This document shows, one piece after another, positions 1 to 9,472 of a stretch of DNA of 64,000 nt. A model generated the notes under the pieces. It made no database searches, had not been told where the DNA came from, and saw only the letters and a program-made list of their open reading frames with translations. Where the stretch lies: assembly GCF_004358755.1 (NCBI RefSeq), contig NZ_SMZY01000001.1, positions 868,001 to 932,000 on the forward strand. The letters are read 5' to 3'. Position numbers and translations under genes: made by a program. Source of the DNA: Peribacillus frigoritolerans (lineage in GTDB: Bacteria; Bacillota; Bacilli; Bacillales; Bacillaceae). Position 1 is the first letter of the stretch; every line of letters begins with the position of its first letter.

Positions 1-1127
1 TCATCACTTACACCGCCAATAATACCCATTAAACCAGTTTCCACTGTTTTAACAAGCATGCCTTTTTGTTTTTGCCCAAAGTTCTGGGTTTGTCCTTTTA
101 CTTCAAATAGGACAGTTCCGCTTCCGTTTAAAGCAAATGAGCCTAAAGCTGTTCCCGGCAGATCAAGACCTTGCTGGTACAGTGAGATATTCGTGAAGAC
201 AGAATCTCCCTTGGCTTGAAGGGCTTCATAGGCGGCAACATTCAGCTGTCTTGAGAAATCATAGTTGTAGTCATTTGCATATTGAGCATATTTTGCTCCT
301 TCAGCCGAGCTTGGGTCTGGAACAAACTGGGCAGAGATGGACATTGTTGCGATTTCACCAGTGTCGCCTACATATGGAAATCCTTGATGATGAAGATCCA
401 TGAATACATCGACTTTACCGAACTCTGCCTGCAGATCTTTATACACGTTTCTAACTGTTTGAGCTTCAGGTGTTATGTACCAGCCCGGTTTGTTGGAAGC
501 GCCAGGGAAATCAGCTGCATTTGGCACGTAGTTTAAGTCAGGGTGAAAATCACGGTTGACATCAAATCCAGGGTTAGACGCATAGTCATCGCCTTGAAGC
601 AGTCTCGTATAATAGTTCCATGAAGGCGTGGCTGAACTTAATTGCGGGTATCTTTCCACGACCTCTGACCAGCTCAAATCATTCCCTCTTCTGTCTAATT
701 CAGATGCATCCGCATTCATCATTGGAATGGCGACGATCGTCATCTCTTCGCGGATTTTCTTAGCTTCAGCCGAATTGCTTGAACCGATGTTTTGGAGAGT
801 ATTCAATAATGCAACGGTTCCTGTCTTTTCATTTCCATGAATTTCACTTTGAACGAGGAGTACCTTATCTCCCTCACCGACTCTGGCCGTGTAGATTTCA
901 CGACCCTGATTTGTATAGCCTGCCACATCTACTGAAACTCTTCCGCTGCTGCTCTGCTCAATTTGAGTCAGCCTTTTCTTAAGCTCCGCATAATCAATAA
1001 ACCCCTGTGTTGAAAGTGTTTCGCCTGCAGATGGTTTGGCTGCTTCCATATTTCCTGCCTGCGGGAAGACAAGAACTGAAGCTAAAACAGCGGTACCTAA
1101 AATCTTCGTTAATGCACTCTTTTTCAA
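1..1127 (-). CDS. Secreted M14 zinc carboxypeptidase (C-terminus beyond window)
   Basis: An exported metallopeptidase that probably trims C-terminal residues from peptides. Read from TTG at 1127, it opens with a signal peptide (MKKSALTKILG, then a hydrophobic core, up to about residue 30). The zinc site of family M14 is present: HGNE with H97 and E100, and a later histidine in DLHHQG (about 246). The substrate-binding NR pair is at 191-192 and the catalytic glutamate is in FEVKGQ (about 342). The reading frame is open to base 1, so at least 375 residues are seen and the end is missing. The TTG start is chosen because AGGTGA (1133-1138) sits 5 bases before it; an in-frame ATG at 1145 has no comparable ribosome binding site. 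Substrate is not predictable. Confidence 0.9.
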   Translation of the reverse strand, partial: MKKSALTKILGTAVLASVLVFPQAGNMEAAKPSAGETLSTQGFIDYAELKKRLTQIEQSSSGRVSVDVAGYTNQGREIYTARVGEGDKVLLVQSEIHGNEKTGTVALLNTLQNIGSSNSAEAKKIREEMTIVAIPMMNADASELDRRGNDLSWSEVVERYPQLSSATPSWNYYTRLLQGDDYASNPGFDVNRDFHPDLNYVPNAADFPGASNKPGWYITPEAQTVRNVYKDLQAEFGKVDVFMDLHHQGFPYVGDTGEIATMSISAQFVPDPSSAEGAKYAQYANDYNYDFSRQLNVAAYEALQAKGDSVFTNISLYQQGLDLPGTALGSFALNGSGTVLFEVKGQTQNFGQKQKGMLVKTVETGLMGIIGGVSD

Positions 1128-1448
1128 TCCAGTCACCTCATTCATATTAGTTGTACTACAATCAGAATTTTCTGCAAAAAATCCGCCAATCCTTTGTATA
1201 GTGACAAAAATGACGCATTAGTTCTACATGATTCTTAAGTTTCTTATCTCTGCCATTCTATTTTCCTAGTTAATAGAAGTTCTTTCGTCTCACGAAATAA
1301 AAGGTTTTCTGAAGGAAGAAGTTTTAGCTGGAGTAAACTTTTTTTCACTGCCGTTACTATTGTTGAATTGTGAAAAAAGGTTGCTGTAGACCCACTCAGT
1401 CCTTACTTGGTAAGATGTTCAAGGAATGAAAAAGTGGAGGATTTTTGG
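1128..1448. other. Divergent intergenic region
   Basis: About 320 bases lie between the divergent carboxypeptidase and cation-efflux genes. They hold a 9-bp inverted repeat, TTTTTTCAC at 1340-1348 against GTGAAAAAA at 1370-1378, with a 21-base loop. I see no coding potential and no convincing promoter pair. Confidence 0.4.
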
Positions 1449-2318
1449 ATGGAACAACAAAAATACGCGGATTTAAAACTGGGAGAGCGCGGCGCCATCA
1501 TAAGCATCATCGCATACCTGTGTTTATCTGCTTTAAAACTCATGATTGGATATACAGCCGATTCAGAAGCCTTAAAGGCTGATGGATTAAATAATGCGAC
1601 AGATATCGTTGCTTCAATCGCCGTCTTAATAGGTCTAAGACTATCTCAAAAGCCGGCCGATCAGGATCATCCATATGGGCATTGGAAAGCGGAAACGGTG
1701 GCTTCTCTCCTGGCCTCATTCATTATGATGGCAGTAGGGCTTCAAGTTCTGTATGGTGCGGCCATGTCTGTTTTTGAAGGGAAACAGGAATCTCCTGATC
1801 TCATTTCAGCTTGGACAGGAGTTTTCTCTGCAGTCATTATGTATTTCGTATACCGCTATAATAAAAAACTCGGAGAGAAAATCAAAAGCCAGGCAGTCAT
1901 TGCGGCTGCAAAAGATAACCTTTCAGACGCATGGGTCAGCATTGGGATCGCAGTCGGCATAATTGGATCGCAATTTTCACTTCCTTGGCTCGATCCTCTC
2001 GCTGCTGCAGTTGTAGGATTTCTGATCTGTAAAACAGCCTGGGATATTTTCAGAGAAGCCTCTCATCATTTAACAGACGGATTTGATGAGCAGGAAATTC
2101 AGGCGTTTAAAGAAACGACTCTCTCGCTCTACGGAGTAAAAGGTGTAAAAGAAATTAAAGCAAGAAACTATGGAAACAATACAGTCGTAGACATTGTCAT
2201 CCTCGTCAATTCCAATTTGGATATAAGGGATGCACATGATATTTCAACAAAAGTTGAAAACATTTTAATAAATAAACATGACGTGTACAATGTACATGTT
2301 CATGTGGAACCGAATTGA
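1449..2318 (+). CDS. Cation diffusion facilitator family transporter
   Basis: A membrane antiporter of the CDF family, which exports divalent metals (Zn, Mn, Fe, Co or Cd) in exchange for protons. Several transmembrane helices fill roughly residues 15-200. They include the conserved acidic segments ADGLNNATD and AAKDNLSDAW, the family's intramembrane metal site. The cytosolic C-terminal domain ends in HVHVEPN. At 289 residues it is typical for the family. The ATG at 1449 is preferred because GTGGAGG (1434-1440) precedes it at good spacing; an in-frame ATG at 1407 lacks one. The next gene follows after 21 bases. The metal cannot be assigned. Confidence 0.9.
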   Translation: MEQQKYADLKLGERGAIISIIAYLCLSALKLMIGYTADSEALKADGLNNATDIVASIAVLIGLRLSQKPADQDHPYGHWKAETVASLLASFIMMAVGLQVLYGAAMSVFEGKQESPDLISAWTGVFSAVIMYFVYRYNKKLGEKIKSQAVIAAAKDNLSDAWVSIGIAVGIIGSQFSLPWLDPLAAAVVGFLICKTAWDIFREASHHLTDGFDEQEIQAFKETTLSLYGVKGVKEIKARNYGNNTVVDIVILVNSNLDIRDAHDISTKVENILINKHDVYNVHVHVEPN

Positions 2319-2339
2319 ATTGAAAAGGAGGGAAAACCT

Positions 2340-2636
2340 TTGGATTCCATACTGCTTACAAATATAATCCGTATTGGCGTGCCGATTATCGTCATCGCAG
2401 CATCCATATTATGGACAATGAAAATGTCTTACACAAGAAGGCTGATTCCTCCAGTTGCACTCGCCATCCTTGCTGCTGCTGTGTTTCTTGCACCATATAT
2501 TCTTGAATGGATGAACGGCAGTGATCGTGAGTTAGAAACTGTTCTATTAACACTTTATATTACACTTACTTTAATGCTCAGTTCTGTATCAAGTTTGATC
2601 ACAGCTTTATTTGTGAAGAAAAAAGAGACAAATTAA
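2340..2636 (+). CDS. Small membrane protein, function unknown
   Basis: A 98-residue protein with three predicted membrane helices (about residues 5-25, 34-55 and 66-92) and a short basic tail (VKKKETN). It starts at TTG 2340 after a strong AAGGAGGG site and follows the CDF transporter by 21 bases, so the two are probably co-transcribed. I do not recognise the family. Confidence 0.65.
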   Translation: MDSILLTNIIRIGVPIIVIAASILWTMKMSYTRRLIPPVALAILAAAVFLAPYILEWMNGSDRELETVLLTLYITLTLMLSSVSSLITALFVKKKETN

Positions 2637-2778
2637 ATATGGAAATAGAACAGGCACTTCTTTCATTCGCAGAAGTGTCTGTTTACTTGAATTCGATAAT
2701 AATATGGCATCCAAAAGGAATTTATCTGTAAAATCGAGAACTATACAACTTAATAGATTGAACAAAGGGGGCTTCATA

Positions 2779-3126
2779 ATGAGAAAAATGATTCTTCTTA
2801 TGACATCCATCAGTATCTTCTTAGTTAGTTGTTCCTCTACAAAATCTTTTGAAGGACGTATCAGTGATATTAAAAAGGGATATTTTGAAGTGGATTGCTC
2901 TAAAGAGGTGCTGAAGGATGAAAAGAACGCGGAATCAGCGGGGTACCCATGTACAGTCAAGCTGACAGATCAAACGATTTTTACCGACAATCATGGCAAG
3001 AAGCTGAAGGCCCGCCATTTCACGACAGGATTAGATATTAAAGTTGTTTTGGCCGACCGGAAAAAAATAAGCAAGAGCAAGGAGAGCAGATCAGTAGACG
3101 CCAGTGAGATTGTCCTGCTTAACTGA
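2779..3126 (+). CDS. Small lipoprotein, function unknown
   Basis: A 115-residue predicted lipoprotein. The signal peptide ends in a lipobox, FLVSC, at about residues 15-19, so the mature protein would be lipid-anchored outside the membrane. The body, with one further cysteine pair and many lysines, looks like a small beta-rich domain (GRISDIKKGYFEVDC...). ATG 2779 is chosen over an in-frame upstream ATG at 2704 because AAAGGGGG lies just before it and the signal peptide begins there. No function is assigned. Confidence 0.75.
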   Translation: MRKMILLMTSISIFLVSCSSTKSFEGRISDIKKGYFEVDCSKEVLKDEKNAESAGYPCTVKLTDQTIFTDNHGKKLKARHFTTGLDIKVVLADRKKISKSKESRSVDASEIVLLN

Positions 3127-3135
3127 ACATGAAAC

Positions 3136-3174
3136 ATGCTTCTCTTTTGAACGTGTCAATAAAAAGAGAAGCAT
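3136..3174. terminator. Hairpin between converging genes
   Basis: A 13-bp perfect stem (3136-3148 with 3162-3174, ATGCTTCTCTTTT) lies between the convergent lipoprotein and cysL genes. The flanking T tract is weak, so termination is likely but not certain. Confidence 0.55.
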
Positions 3175-3230
3175 ACTTCATTTCATACGCGTAGAACTGA
3201 GTTTTTCATCAATCACTGCACCGCATGCTC

Positions 3231-4139
3231 TTATTTAATTCCTTTTTGCTTTTCATTTGGCCATTTTTGCTGCAGGGCATTTATAAAGGTTTTAACAATC
3301 TTTTTATCTTCAATGACTGGTGAATAAATATAGGACAATGTTCGTGTGAAGCTCTGGTTTTTCATTTTTATAATAGAAAGGTTTTGATTTTGTACGTCTC
3401 TTTCAATGACACTTCGGGATAGAAAAGAGAGACCCATGCCATTGATGAGAGTTTCCTTGATTCCTTGATTGCTGCTTATTGTGAGAAGCGATTTAACTTT
3501 TAATCCGTTAGTCCGGATCACATGGTTGAGGAATTCGCGTGTGCCTGAACCTACCTCTCTTGTGACCCAAGGCTGATTTTGGAGATCAGCGAATGTCACC
3601 TCATCTTTTGAAGCGAGCTCATGATTTTTGGAGGAAACGATAAATAGCTCATCCTGCATAAACGGATGCACAGAGAGCTCTTTCTCATTTGTCTGTCCTT
3701 CTATCAGCCCAATATCTACTTGGTGCATCCGGACAGATTGTATGATTTCTTCTGTGTTTCCAATGAGAACCTGCAGTTCGAGCTCCGGGTATGCAGTCTG
3801 AAGATCAAGGAGTAAAGAAGGCAGGATATACTCGCCGATGGTAAAACTCGCGCCAATTTTCAGTTCTCCTTTTATTGAATTCTGATGCTCGAGAATATCC
3901 TGTCTCGTTTGTTCGTAAAGGGTAATCATCCGTTTTGCGCGATCATATAAAATCTCGCCTGTCGGAGTAATCTGCAGGAATTTTGGCGAACGCAAAAATA
4001 ACGTTGTCTGAAATTCTTTTTCGAGATTTTTAATATGCAAGCTAACGCTTGGCTGCGACATGCGGAGATTTTCGGCCGTCTTTGTAAAGTTCTTGATCTC
4101 TGCTAGGGTCACAAATGTTTTTAACGCGTCATAATACAA
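3231..4139 (-). CDS. cysL: LysR-type activator of sulfite reductase, CysL-like
   Basis: A LysR-family regulator, 302 residues. The N-terminal winged helix-turn-helix is at about residues 5-65 (TVAENLRMSQPSVSLHIKNLE region), followed by a LysR substrate-binding domain. It is transcribed divergently from cysJI, the arrangement known in Bacillus for CysL, the activator of the sulfite reductase operon; the assignment rests mainly on that context. The start is TTG 4139, preceded by AAGGTGGG. The inverted repeat in the intergenic region is a candidate binding site. The effector cannot be read from the sequence. Confidence 0.8.
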   Translation of the reverse strand: MYYDALKTFVTLAEIKNFTKTAENLRMSQPSVSLHIKNLEKEFQTTLFLRSPKFLQITPTGEILYDRAKRMITLYEQTRQDILEHQNSIKGELKIGASFTIGEYILPSLLLDLQTAYPELELQVLIGNTEEIIQSVRMHQVDIGLIEGQTNEKELSVHPFMQDELFIVSSKNHELASKDEVTFADLQNQPWVTREVGSGTREFLNHVIRTNGLKVKSLLTISSNQGIKETLINGMGLSFLSRSVIERDVQNQNLSIIKMKNQSFTRTLSYIYSPVIEDKKIVKTFINALQQKWPNEKQKGIK

Positions 4140-4263
4140 GAGAAGCCCACCTTATGATTAGTAATCTTAATGATAACAATAAATTAAATGTATTTTACTA
4201 ATTTTCTGTTTTCGGGTAAAGTAGAAATAGTATTTTTTTATTGGAGAAAAAGGTAAATCGTTC

Positions 4264-4319
4264 TGAATCATTTTACCCTAAAAACCAACTTAATTTATAG
4301 GGATAATCGAAATGATTCA
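4264..4319. promoter_or_regulatory. Inverted repeat upstream of cysJ
   Basis: TGAATCATTT at 4264-4273 is mirrored exactly by AAATGATTCA at 4310-4319, with CCCTA/TAGGG-like complementarity inside. The position between cysL and cysJ suits either a LysR operator or a structured leader. I saw no T-box or S-box signature. Confidence 0.45.
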
Positions 4320-4397
4320 TTCTTTCTAAAAAAAACTGGATGTTTACTTAAAAATGATGTGGAAAAAGTGTTAAATTTCTTTGTGAGGTGGGAAACG

Positions 4398-6218
4398 TTG
4401 CAACTTCAGGTAACGAACAGTCCGTTCAGTCAGGAGCAGGCAGAGCTCCTTAACCGCCTTCTGCCAACGCTGTCAGAAACACAGAAGATCTGGCTGACAG
4501 GGTATATGACAGCAGTCCAGTCTCAGTCGCAGTCGCTTCAGACAGCACCCGAGGCTCAATCATCAGCACAAAGCAGTGAGGCAGCCGTCTCTAAAGAAGT
4601 GACCATTTTATACGGTTCACAAACAGGCAATGCTCAAGCTCTTGCTGAGAATGCAGGCAAAACCCTTTCAGAGCATGGTTTGAAAGTGACGATCTCGTCG
4701 ATGAATGATTTTAAGCCGAATCAACTGAAGAAGGTTAAAAACCTGCTTATCGTAGTAAGCACACATGGAGAAGGCACACCGCCGGATAATGCGCTTTCGT
4801 TTCACGAATTCCTGCATGGCAGACGCGCGCCTAAGCTTGATGACCTCAGCTTTTCCGTTCTGTCTCTTGGCGACAGCTCGTATGAGTTTTTCTGCCAGAC
4901 AGGCAAGGACTTTGATCAGAAGTTTGAAGATCTTGGAGGCACACGGATTCATCCGCGCTCAGACTGTGATCTTGATTATGATGAACAAGCGGCAGAATGG
5001 CTTCAGGGAGTTCTTGACAGCTTAAAGATTGAGCAGGGGGGAAGTCTGGAATCATCTGTACAGTCATCATCTTTACAGGTTACAGAATCCGTATACTCCA
5101 GAACAAACCCGTTTCATGCAGAAGTGCTTGAGAATCTTAATTTAAACGGACGCGGTTCAAATAAAGAAACCCGCCACTTGGAGCTCTCGCTTGAAGGATC
5201 CGGTCTTTCATATGAGCCTGGTGACAGTCTCGGCGTATTTCCGGAAAATGATCCTGCACTGGCAGACTTGCTGATTCAGGTAATGAACTGGGATGCTGAT
5301 CAAGAGATAACCGTAAATAAAAGTGGGGATGTCCTTCCGCTTAAAAAAGCACTTATATCTCATTATGAACTCACGGTTTTAACAAAACCTTTACTTGAGC
5401 AGGCAGCCAAGTTTACTTCCAATGCGGAATTACAAGAGCTGACATTGCCTGAACAAAAAGAAAAAATGAAAGCATACATTGAAGGACGCGATTTGCTTGA
5501 TTTAGTCAGAGATTTTGGACCATGGAATGCATCCGCAGAAGAATTCGTTTCAATTCTAAGAAAAATGCCGGCACGTCTTTATTCGATTGCAAGCAGCTTA
5601 TCGGCAAATCCCGATGAAGTCCATTTGACAATTGGCGCAGTTCGCTATGAAACACATGGGCGTAAGCGAAGCGGCGTCTGCTCGATTTTATGTGCAGAGC
5701 GGCTTCAGCCAGGAGATACCCTTCCGGTTTACATCCAGCGGAACCAAAATTTTAAGCTCCCTCAAAATCCGGATACACCGATCATCATGGTTGGACCCGG
5801 AACTGGGATCGCGCCTTTCCGTTCTTTCATTCAGGAAAGAGAAGAAACAGGGGCAGACGGAAAATCGTGGCTGTTCTTTGGTGATCAGCATTTCGTAACA
5901 GACTTCCTTTACCAGACAGAATGGCAAAAATGGCTTGAAAACGAAGTACTGACAAGAATGGATGTTGCGTTTTCCCGCGACACGAATGAAAAAGTTTATG
6001 TGCAGCACCGTATGCTTGAACAGAGCAAAGAATTGTTTAAATGGATCCAAGAGGGAGCGGTTGTTTACATTTGCGGCGATGAGAAAAACATGGCGCATGA
6101 TGTCCATAACACTCTGCTTGAGATTATTGAAAATGAAGGCGGCATGAGCCGCGAAAAAGCAGAAGAGTATCTTGCAGATATGCAGCAGCAAAAACGCTAT
6201 CAGCGTGATGTATACTGA
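4398..6218 (+). CDS. cysJ: Sulfite reductase [NADPH] flavoprotein alpha subunit
   Basis: The flavoprotein moves electrons from NADPH through FAD and FMN to CysI for the six-electron reduction of sulfite to sulfide in cysteine synthesis. A flavodoxin-like FMN domain carries LYGSQTGNAQ at about residues 70-79. The FAD domain carries RLYSIASS and GVCSILCAERL. The NADPH domain carries GPGTGIAPFRSF (about 465) and YICGDEKNM (about 556). The protein ends in the usual aromatic residue (DVY). TTG 4398 is the start: GAGGTGGG precedes it and the resulting MQLQV...SPF matches the Bacillus CysJ N-terminus as I know it. A GTG at 4359 would only add 13 unusual residues. 606 residues is normal, and cysI follows after 27 bases. 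Confidence 0.95.
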   Translation: MQLQVTNSPFSQEQAELLNRLLPTLSETQKIWLTGYMTAVQSQSQSLQTAPEAQSSAQSSEAAVSKEVTILYGSQTGNAQALAENAGKTLSEHGLKVTISSMNDFKPNQLKKVKNLLIVVSTHGEGTPPDNALSFHEFLHGRRAPKLDDLSFSVLSLGDSSYEFFCQTGKDFDQKFEDLGGTRIHPRSDCDLDYDEQAAEWLQGVLDSLKIEQGGSLESSVQSSSLQVTESVYSRTNPFHAEVLENLNLNGRGSNKETRHLELSLEGSGLSYEPGDSLGVFPENDPALADLLIQVMNWDADQEITVNKSGDVLPLKKALISHYELTVLTKPLLEQAAKFTSNAELQELTLPEQKEKMKAYIEGRDLLDLVRDFGPWNASAEEFVSILRKMPARLYSIASSLSANPDEVHLTIGAVRYETHGRKRSGVCSILCAERLQPGDTLPVYIQRNQNFKLPQNPDTPIIMVGPGTGIAPFRSFIQEREETGADGKSWLFFGDQHFVTDFLYQTEWQKWLENEVLTRMDVAFSRDTNEKVYVQHRMLEQSKELFKWIQEGAVVYICGDEKNMAHDVHNTLLEIIENEGGMSREKAEEYLADMQQQKRYQRDVY

Positions 6219-6245
6219 GTTTTAGATGGAAAGGGGTATTTCAGC

Positions 6246-7964
6246 ATGGTGAACAAACTATTAACAGCGCCGGATGGCCCGCCTAGTGATGTAGAAGATA
6301 TTAAGGAAAGAAGCAATTATTTGCGCGGCACACTGAAGGAGGTCATGCAGGACCGGATCAGTGCCGGAATTCCTGATGACGATAACCGGCTGATGAAACA
6401 TCATGGCAGCTATTTGCAGGATGACCGTGATCTTCGAAATGAGCGTCAAAAGCAAAAGCTTGAGCCTGCTTATCAATTTATGCTCCGCGTCCGCATGGCG
6501 GGCGGTGTGGCAAAGCCTGAACAATGGCTTGTCATGGACGATCTTGCCCAAAAATACGGAAATGGCACGTTAAAGCTGACTACACGCCAGACCTTTCAGA
6601 TGCATGGCATCTTAAAATGGAACATGAAGCAGACGATTCAGGAAATTCATGCTTCGATGCTCGATACCATTGCGGCTTGCGGCGATGTAAATCGGAACGT
6701 GATGTGCAATTCGATTCCATATCAATCACACATTCATTCTGAGGTGTATGAATGGTCCAAAAAATTGAGTGATGATCTGCTTCCGCGCACGAGAGCGTAT
6801 CACGAAATTTGGCTTGATGAAGAAAAAGTAGCAGGAACCCCTGACACAGAAGAAGTTGAGCCAATGTATGGCGCGCTGTACTTGCCGCGGAAATTTAAAA
6901 TCGGGATTGCAGTCCCGCCTTCAAATGACATCGATGTCTTTTCACAGGACCTTGGCTTCATTGCGATCGTTGAAGAAGGAAGGCTCACAGGCTTCAATGT
7001 AGCAATCGGCGGGGGGATGGGAATGTCCCACGGAGACAAAGCAACATATCCGCAGCTTGCAAAGGTGATTGGTTTCTGCTCACCTCATCAAATCGTTGAT
7101 GTTGCTGAAAAAATCATCACCATTCAACGGGATTATGGAAATCGTTCTGTACGCAAAAATGCCCGTTTCAAGTACACAGTTGACCGCCTGGGGCTGGATG
7201 CGGTGAAAGCAGAACTTGAAAACCGCCTGGGATGGAATCTTGAAGAAGCAAAGAGCTATCATTTTGACAATAACGGGGACAGATATGGCTGGGTAAAAGG
7301 AATGGATGGCAAATGGCACTTTACTCTTTTTGTAGAAGGCGGACGTGTAGCAGATTTTGATGGCTACCAGCTGATGACCGGTCTTCGTGAAATTGCAAAA
7401 GTGCATAAAGGTGATATCCGCCTGACTGCCAATCAAAACTTAATCATCTCCAATGTTTCAAGCCATCAAAAGAAAAAGATCAGCGATTTGATTGATCGAT
7501 ATGGTCTTACTGACGGAAAGCATTACTCTGCCCTGCGCAGAAGCTCGCTTGCATGTGTAGCCCTGCCGACATGCGGTCTTGCAATGGCCGAAGCAGAACG
7601 CTACTTGCCGGTGCTGATCGATAAAATTGAAGCAATTGTCGATGAAAACGGCCTCAGAAACGAAGAAATCACGATTCGCATGACCGGCTGTCCAAACGGC
7701 TGTGCACGCCATGCTCTTGGTGAGATTGGTTTTATCGGCAAAGCGCCAGGAAAATACAATATGTATTTAGGTGCAGCTTTTGACGGCAGCCGCCTGAGCA
7801 AAATGTACCGTGAAAACATCGGGGAAGAAGAGATTTTAAGTGAACTTCGCGTCCTTCTAACACGCTACGCAAAAGAACGGACTGAAAAAGAGCACTTCGG
7901 AGACTTTGTCGTTCGAGCGGGAGTAGTAAAAGCTGTAACAGATGGAACTAATTTTCATGATTGA
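6246..7964 (+). CDS. cysI: Sulfite reductase hemoprotein beta subunit
   Basis: The catalytic subunit of sulfite reductase, binding siroheme and a 4Fe-4S cluster and converting sulfite to sulfide. The cluster ligands form the family pattern C437-x5-C443 (ACVALPTCG) and C482-x3-C486 (TGCPNGCAR). Anion-binding basic residues are seen in the [10 protein letters not shown] and TANQNL regions. 572 residues is the usual length. ATG 6246 follows GGAAAGGGG. It forms an operon with cysJ and is followed by a strong terminator. Confidence 0.95.
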   Translation: MVNKLLTAPDGPPSDVEDIKERSNYLRGTLKEVMQDRISAGIPDDDNRLMKHHGSYLQDDRDLRNERQKQKLEPAYQFMLRVRMAGGVAKPEQWLVMDDLAQKYGNGTLKLTTRQTFQMHGILKWNMKQTIQEIHASMLDTIAACGDVNRNVMCNSIPYQSHIHSEVYEWSKKLSDDLLPRTRAYHEIWLDEEKVAGTPDTEEVEPMYGALYLPRKFKIGIAVPPSNDIDVFSQDLGFIAIVEEGRLTGFNVAIGGGMGMSHGDKATYPQLAKVIGFCSPHQIVDVAEKIITIQRDYGNRSVRKNARFKYTVDRLGLDAVKAELENRLGWNLEEAKSYHFDNNGDRYGWVKGMDGKWHFTLFVEGGRVADFDGYQLMTGLREIAKVHKGDIRLTANQNLIISNVSSHQKKKISDLIDRYGLTDGKHYSALRRSSLACVALPTCGLAMAEAERYLPVLIDKIEAIVDENGLRNEEITIRMTGCPNGCARHALGEIGFIGKAPGKYNMYLGAAFDGSRLSKMYRENIGEEEILSELRVLLTRYAKERTEKEHFGDFVVRAGVVKAVTDGTNFHD

Positions 7965-7965
7965 T

Positions 7966-7996
7966 AAAAGACAGGGTCTTCCTGTCTTTTTATTTT
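7966..7996 (+). terminator. Rho-independent terminator of cysJI
   Basis: A ten-base stem, AAAAGACAGG paired with CCTGTCTTTT, is followed by more T residues and lies two bases after the cysI stop. Confidence 0.9.
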
Positions 7997-8147
7997 AGGA
8001 ATAAAAACCATGTGACCGGTGTTGGGTTACTGAAATCCAGTTTCCATGAGAGAGGAATGATACCTCAAAAACCGGGAAAGAATTAAAATCACTAAATACA
8101 CGAGCGTTTTTCACTTTGAAAAGGAAACAAGAAATGACAGAGAAACA

Positions 8148-8176
8148 TTGAAAACGAATATACGTTCGTGTATAGT
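8148..8176 (+). promoter_or_regulatory. Sigma-A promoter of the alkC-like gene
   Basis: TTGAAA (8148-8153) and TATAGT (8171-8176) are separated by exactly 17 bases. The next gene starts 37 bases downstream. Confidence 0.75.
8155..8168. promoter_or_regulatory. LexA (DinR) box inside the alkC promoter
   Basis: CGAATATACGTTCG matches 13 of 14 positions of the Bacillus SOS box CGAACRNRYGTTCG. It lies wholly between the -35 and -10 elements, where a bound repressor would block RNA polymerase. The only mismatch is T for C at position 5. Confidence 0.7.
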
Positions 8177-8212
8177 GGATTTAGATAATACTCCCCATAA
8201 AAGAAGGTTGAA

Positions 8213-9292
8213 ATGATGGCTGAAGCACTTAAAAATATTTATAATGAAGCTTTTATTGAAAGGTTAATTTTTGCTATAGAACAGGAATACCCTTTATTTG
8301 ATTCCGAACAGTTCCGGGTCCTTTTTTTTGAAGATGGCTGGGAGGATTTAGCTTTAAAGCAGCGGATGAGAAAGATTACAGTGGTCTTGAAACATTCTCT
8401 GCCTGATGACTATGAAGAAGCTCTCCGGATATTATATAAAATTGCACCGCAGTTTAGCGGCCTTGGAGGCATCATTTTCCCCGATTACGTTGAACAATAT
8501 GGTCTGCAGAATTGGGAAAAATCCATGCATGCGCTAGCTTACTTCACAGAATTTTCTACATCAGAATTTGCAGTCCGCCCCTTTTTACTAAAAGATCCAA
8601 ATCGCATGCTTGACCAAATGCTGACGTGGTCCACTCATTCAAATGAGCACATAAGAAGACTTGCGAGCGAAGGGAGCAGACCAAGACTTCCTTGGGGAAC
8701 AGCGGTTCCTTCAATAAAAGAAGATCCGCAGCAAACATTGCCGATTTTAGAAAACCTGAAAAATGATGAGTCGCTGTATGTCCGCAAAAGTGTTGCCAAT
8801 CATTTAAATGATATATCTTATACCCACGCTCACATTGTATTAAAAATTGCGAAAGAATGGAGCGGAAAGAATAAAAAGACGGATTGGATCATCAAACATG
8901 CCTGCCGCTCATTAATGAAAAAAGGAAACCGAGAAGCCCTTGCCTTATTTGGATATGCCGATGACAGTCGAATAACAATTGATTGCCTAACTCTCCATCC
9001 TGATGCAATCCAGATTGGAGACAGCATTCAAATGACATTTGAACTTTCATCGGAAAGCACGATTTCTGTGAGAGTTGAATACGCAATTGATTATGTGAAA
9101 GCCAGAGGACAGCGTAACAGAAAGGTTTTTATGCTGAAAACAGCCATCCTGAAGCAGGGAGAAAACCACATCATCTCAAAAACTCATCATTTTAAGGACT
9201 TAACAACAAGAAAGCATTATCAAGGAATACATACGCTGTCGATTATAGTGAATGGTGTGGTAAAAGCGGAGAAGGATTTTATGGTTAGATAA
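8213..9292 (+). CDS. alkC: AlkC-type DNA alkylation repair glycosylase
   Basis: A HEAT-like-repeat DNA glycosylase of the AlkC/AlkD superfamily, which removes positively charged alkylated bases such as N3-methyladenine. The helical repeat domain fills roughly residues 1-240 and contains LASEGSRPRLPWG, which I associate with AlkC. A beta-rich C-terminal domain of about 100 residues follows, consistent with the Ig-like domain of larger AlkC proteins. That makes AlkC (359 residues here) more likely than the shorter AlkD. Start is ATG 8213 (or the next ATG at 8216) after AGAAGG. It stands alone behind a promoter with a LexA box, so induction by DNA damage is inferred. Confidence 0.8.
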   Translation: MMAEALKNIYNEAFIERLIFAIEQEYPLFDSEQFRVLFFEDGWEDLALKQRMRKITVVLKHSLPDDYEEALRILYKIAPQFSGLGGIIFPDYVEQYGLQNWEKSMHALAYFTEFSTSEFAVRPFLLKDPNRMLDQMLTWSTHSNEHIRRLASEGSRPRLPWGTAVPSIKEDPQQTLPILENLKNDESLYVRKSVANHLNDISYTHAHIVLKIAKEWSGKNKKTDWIIKHACRSLMKKGNREALALFGYADDSRITIDCLTLHPDAIQIGDSIQMTFELSSESTISVRVEYAIDYVKARGQRNRKVFMLKTAILKQGENHIISKTHHFKDLTTRKHYQGIHTLSIIVNGVVKAEKDFMVR

Positions 9293-9402
9293 TATCGATA
9301 AATAAGGTTGTTGCCTGCAAAAACAAGAACGATTTTTGGCAATAAATGAAGTAATTATAGTAAAAAAGGAACTTGTATGGACTGTGTTATTTGTAATATG
9401 CA

Positions 9403-9448
9403 GTAAAGACCGCAATTCATAAAAGAAATGAATGCGGTCTTTACGTTG
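9403..9448. terminator. Bidirectional terminator between alkC and hxlB
   Basis: GTAAAGACCGCA at 9403 onward pairs with TGCGGTCTTTAC ending at 9444, with a single bulged base, and A/T-rich flanks on both sides. It can serve both converging genes. Confidence 0.8.
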
Positions 9449-9472
9449 TTTCCATATTTTTAAAAGTGTACT

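Noticed and set aside
4140-4397. Possible riboswitch (T-box or S-box) before cysJ
   Set aside because: No specifier-loop, T-box sequence or SAM-aptamer blocks and no terminator hairpin before the gene; a divergent LysR gene explains control better.
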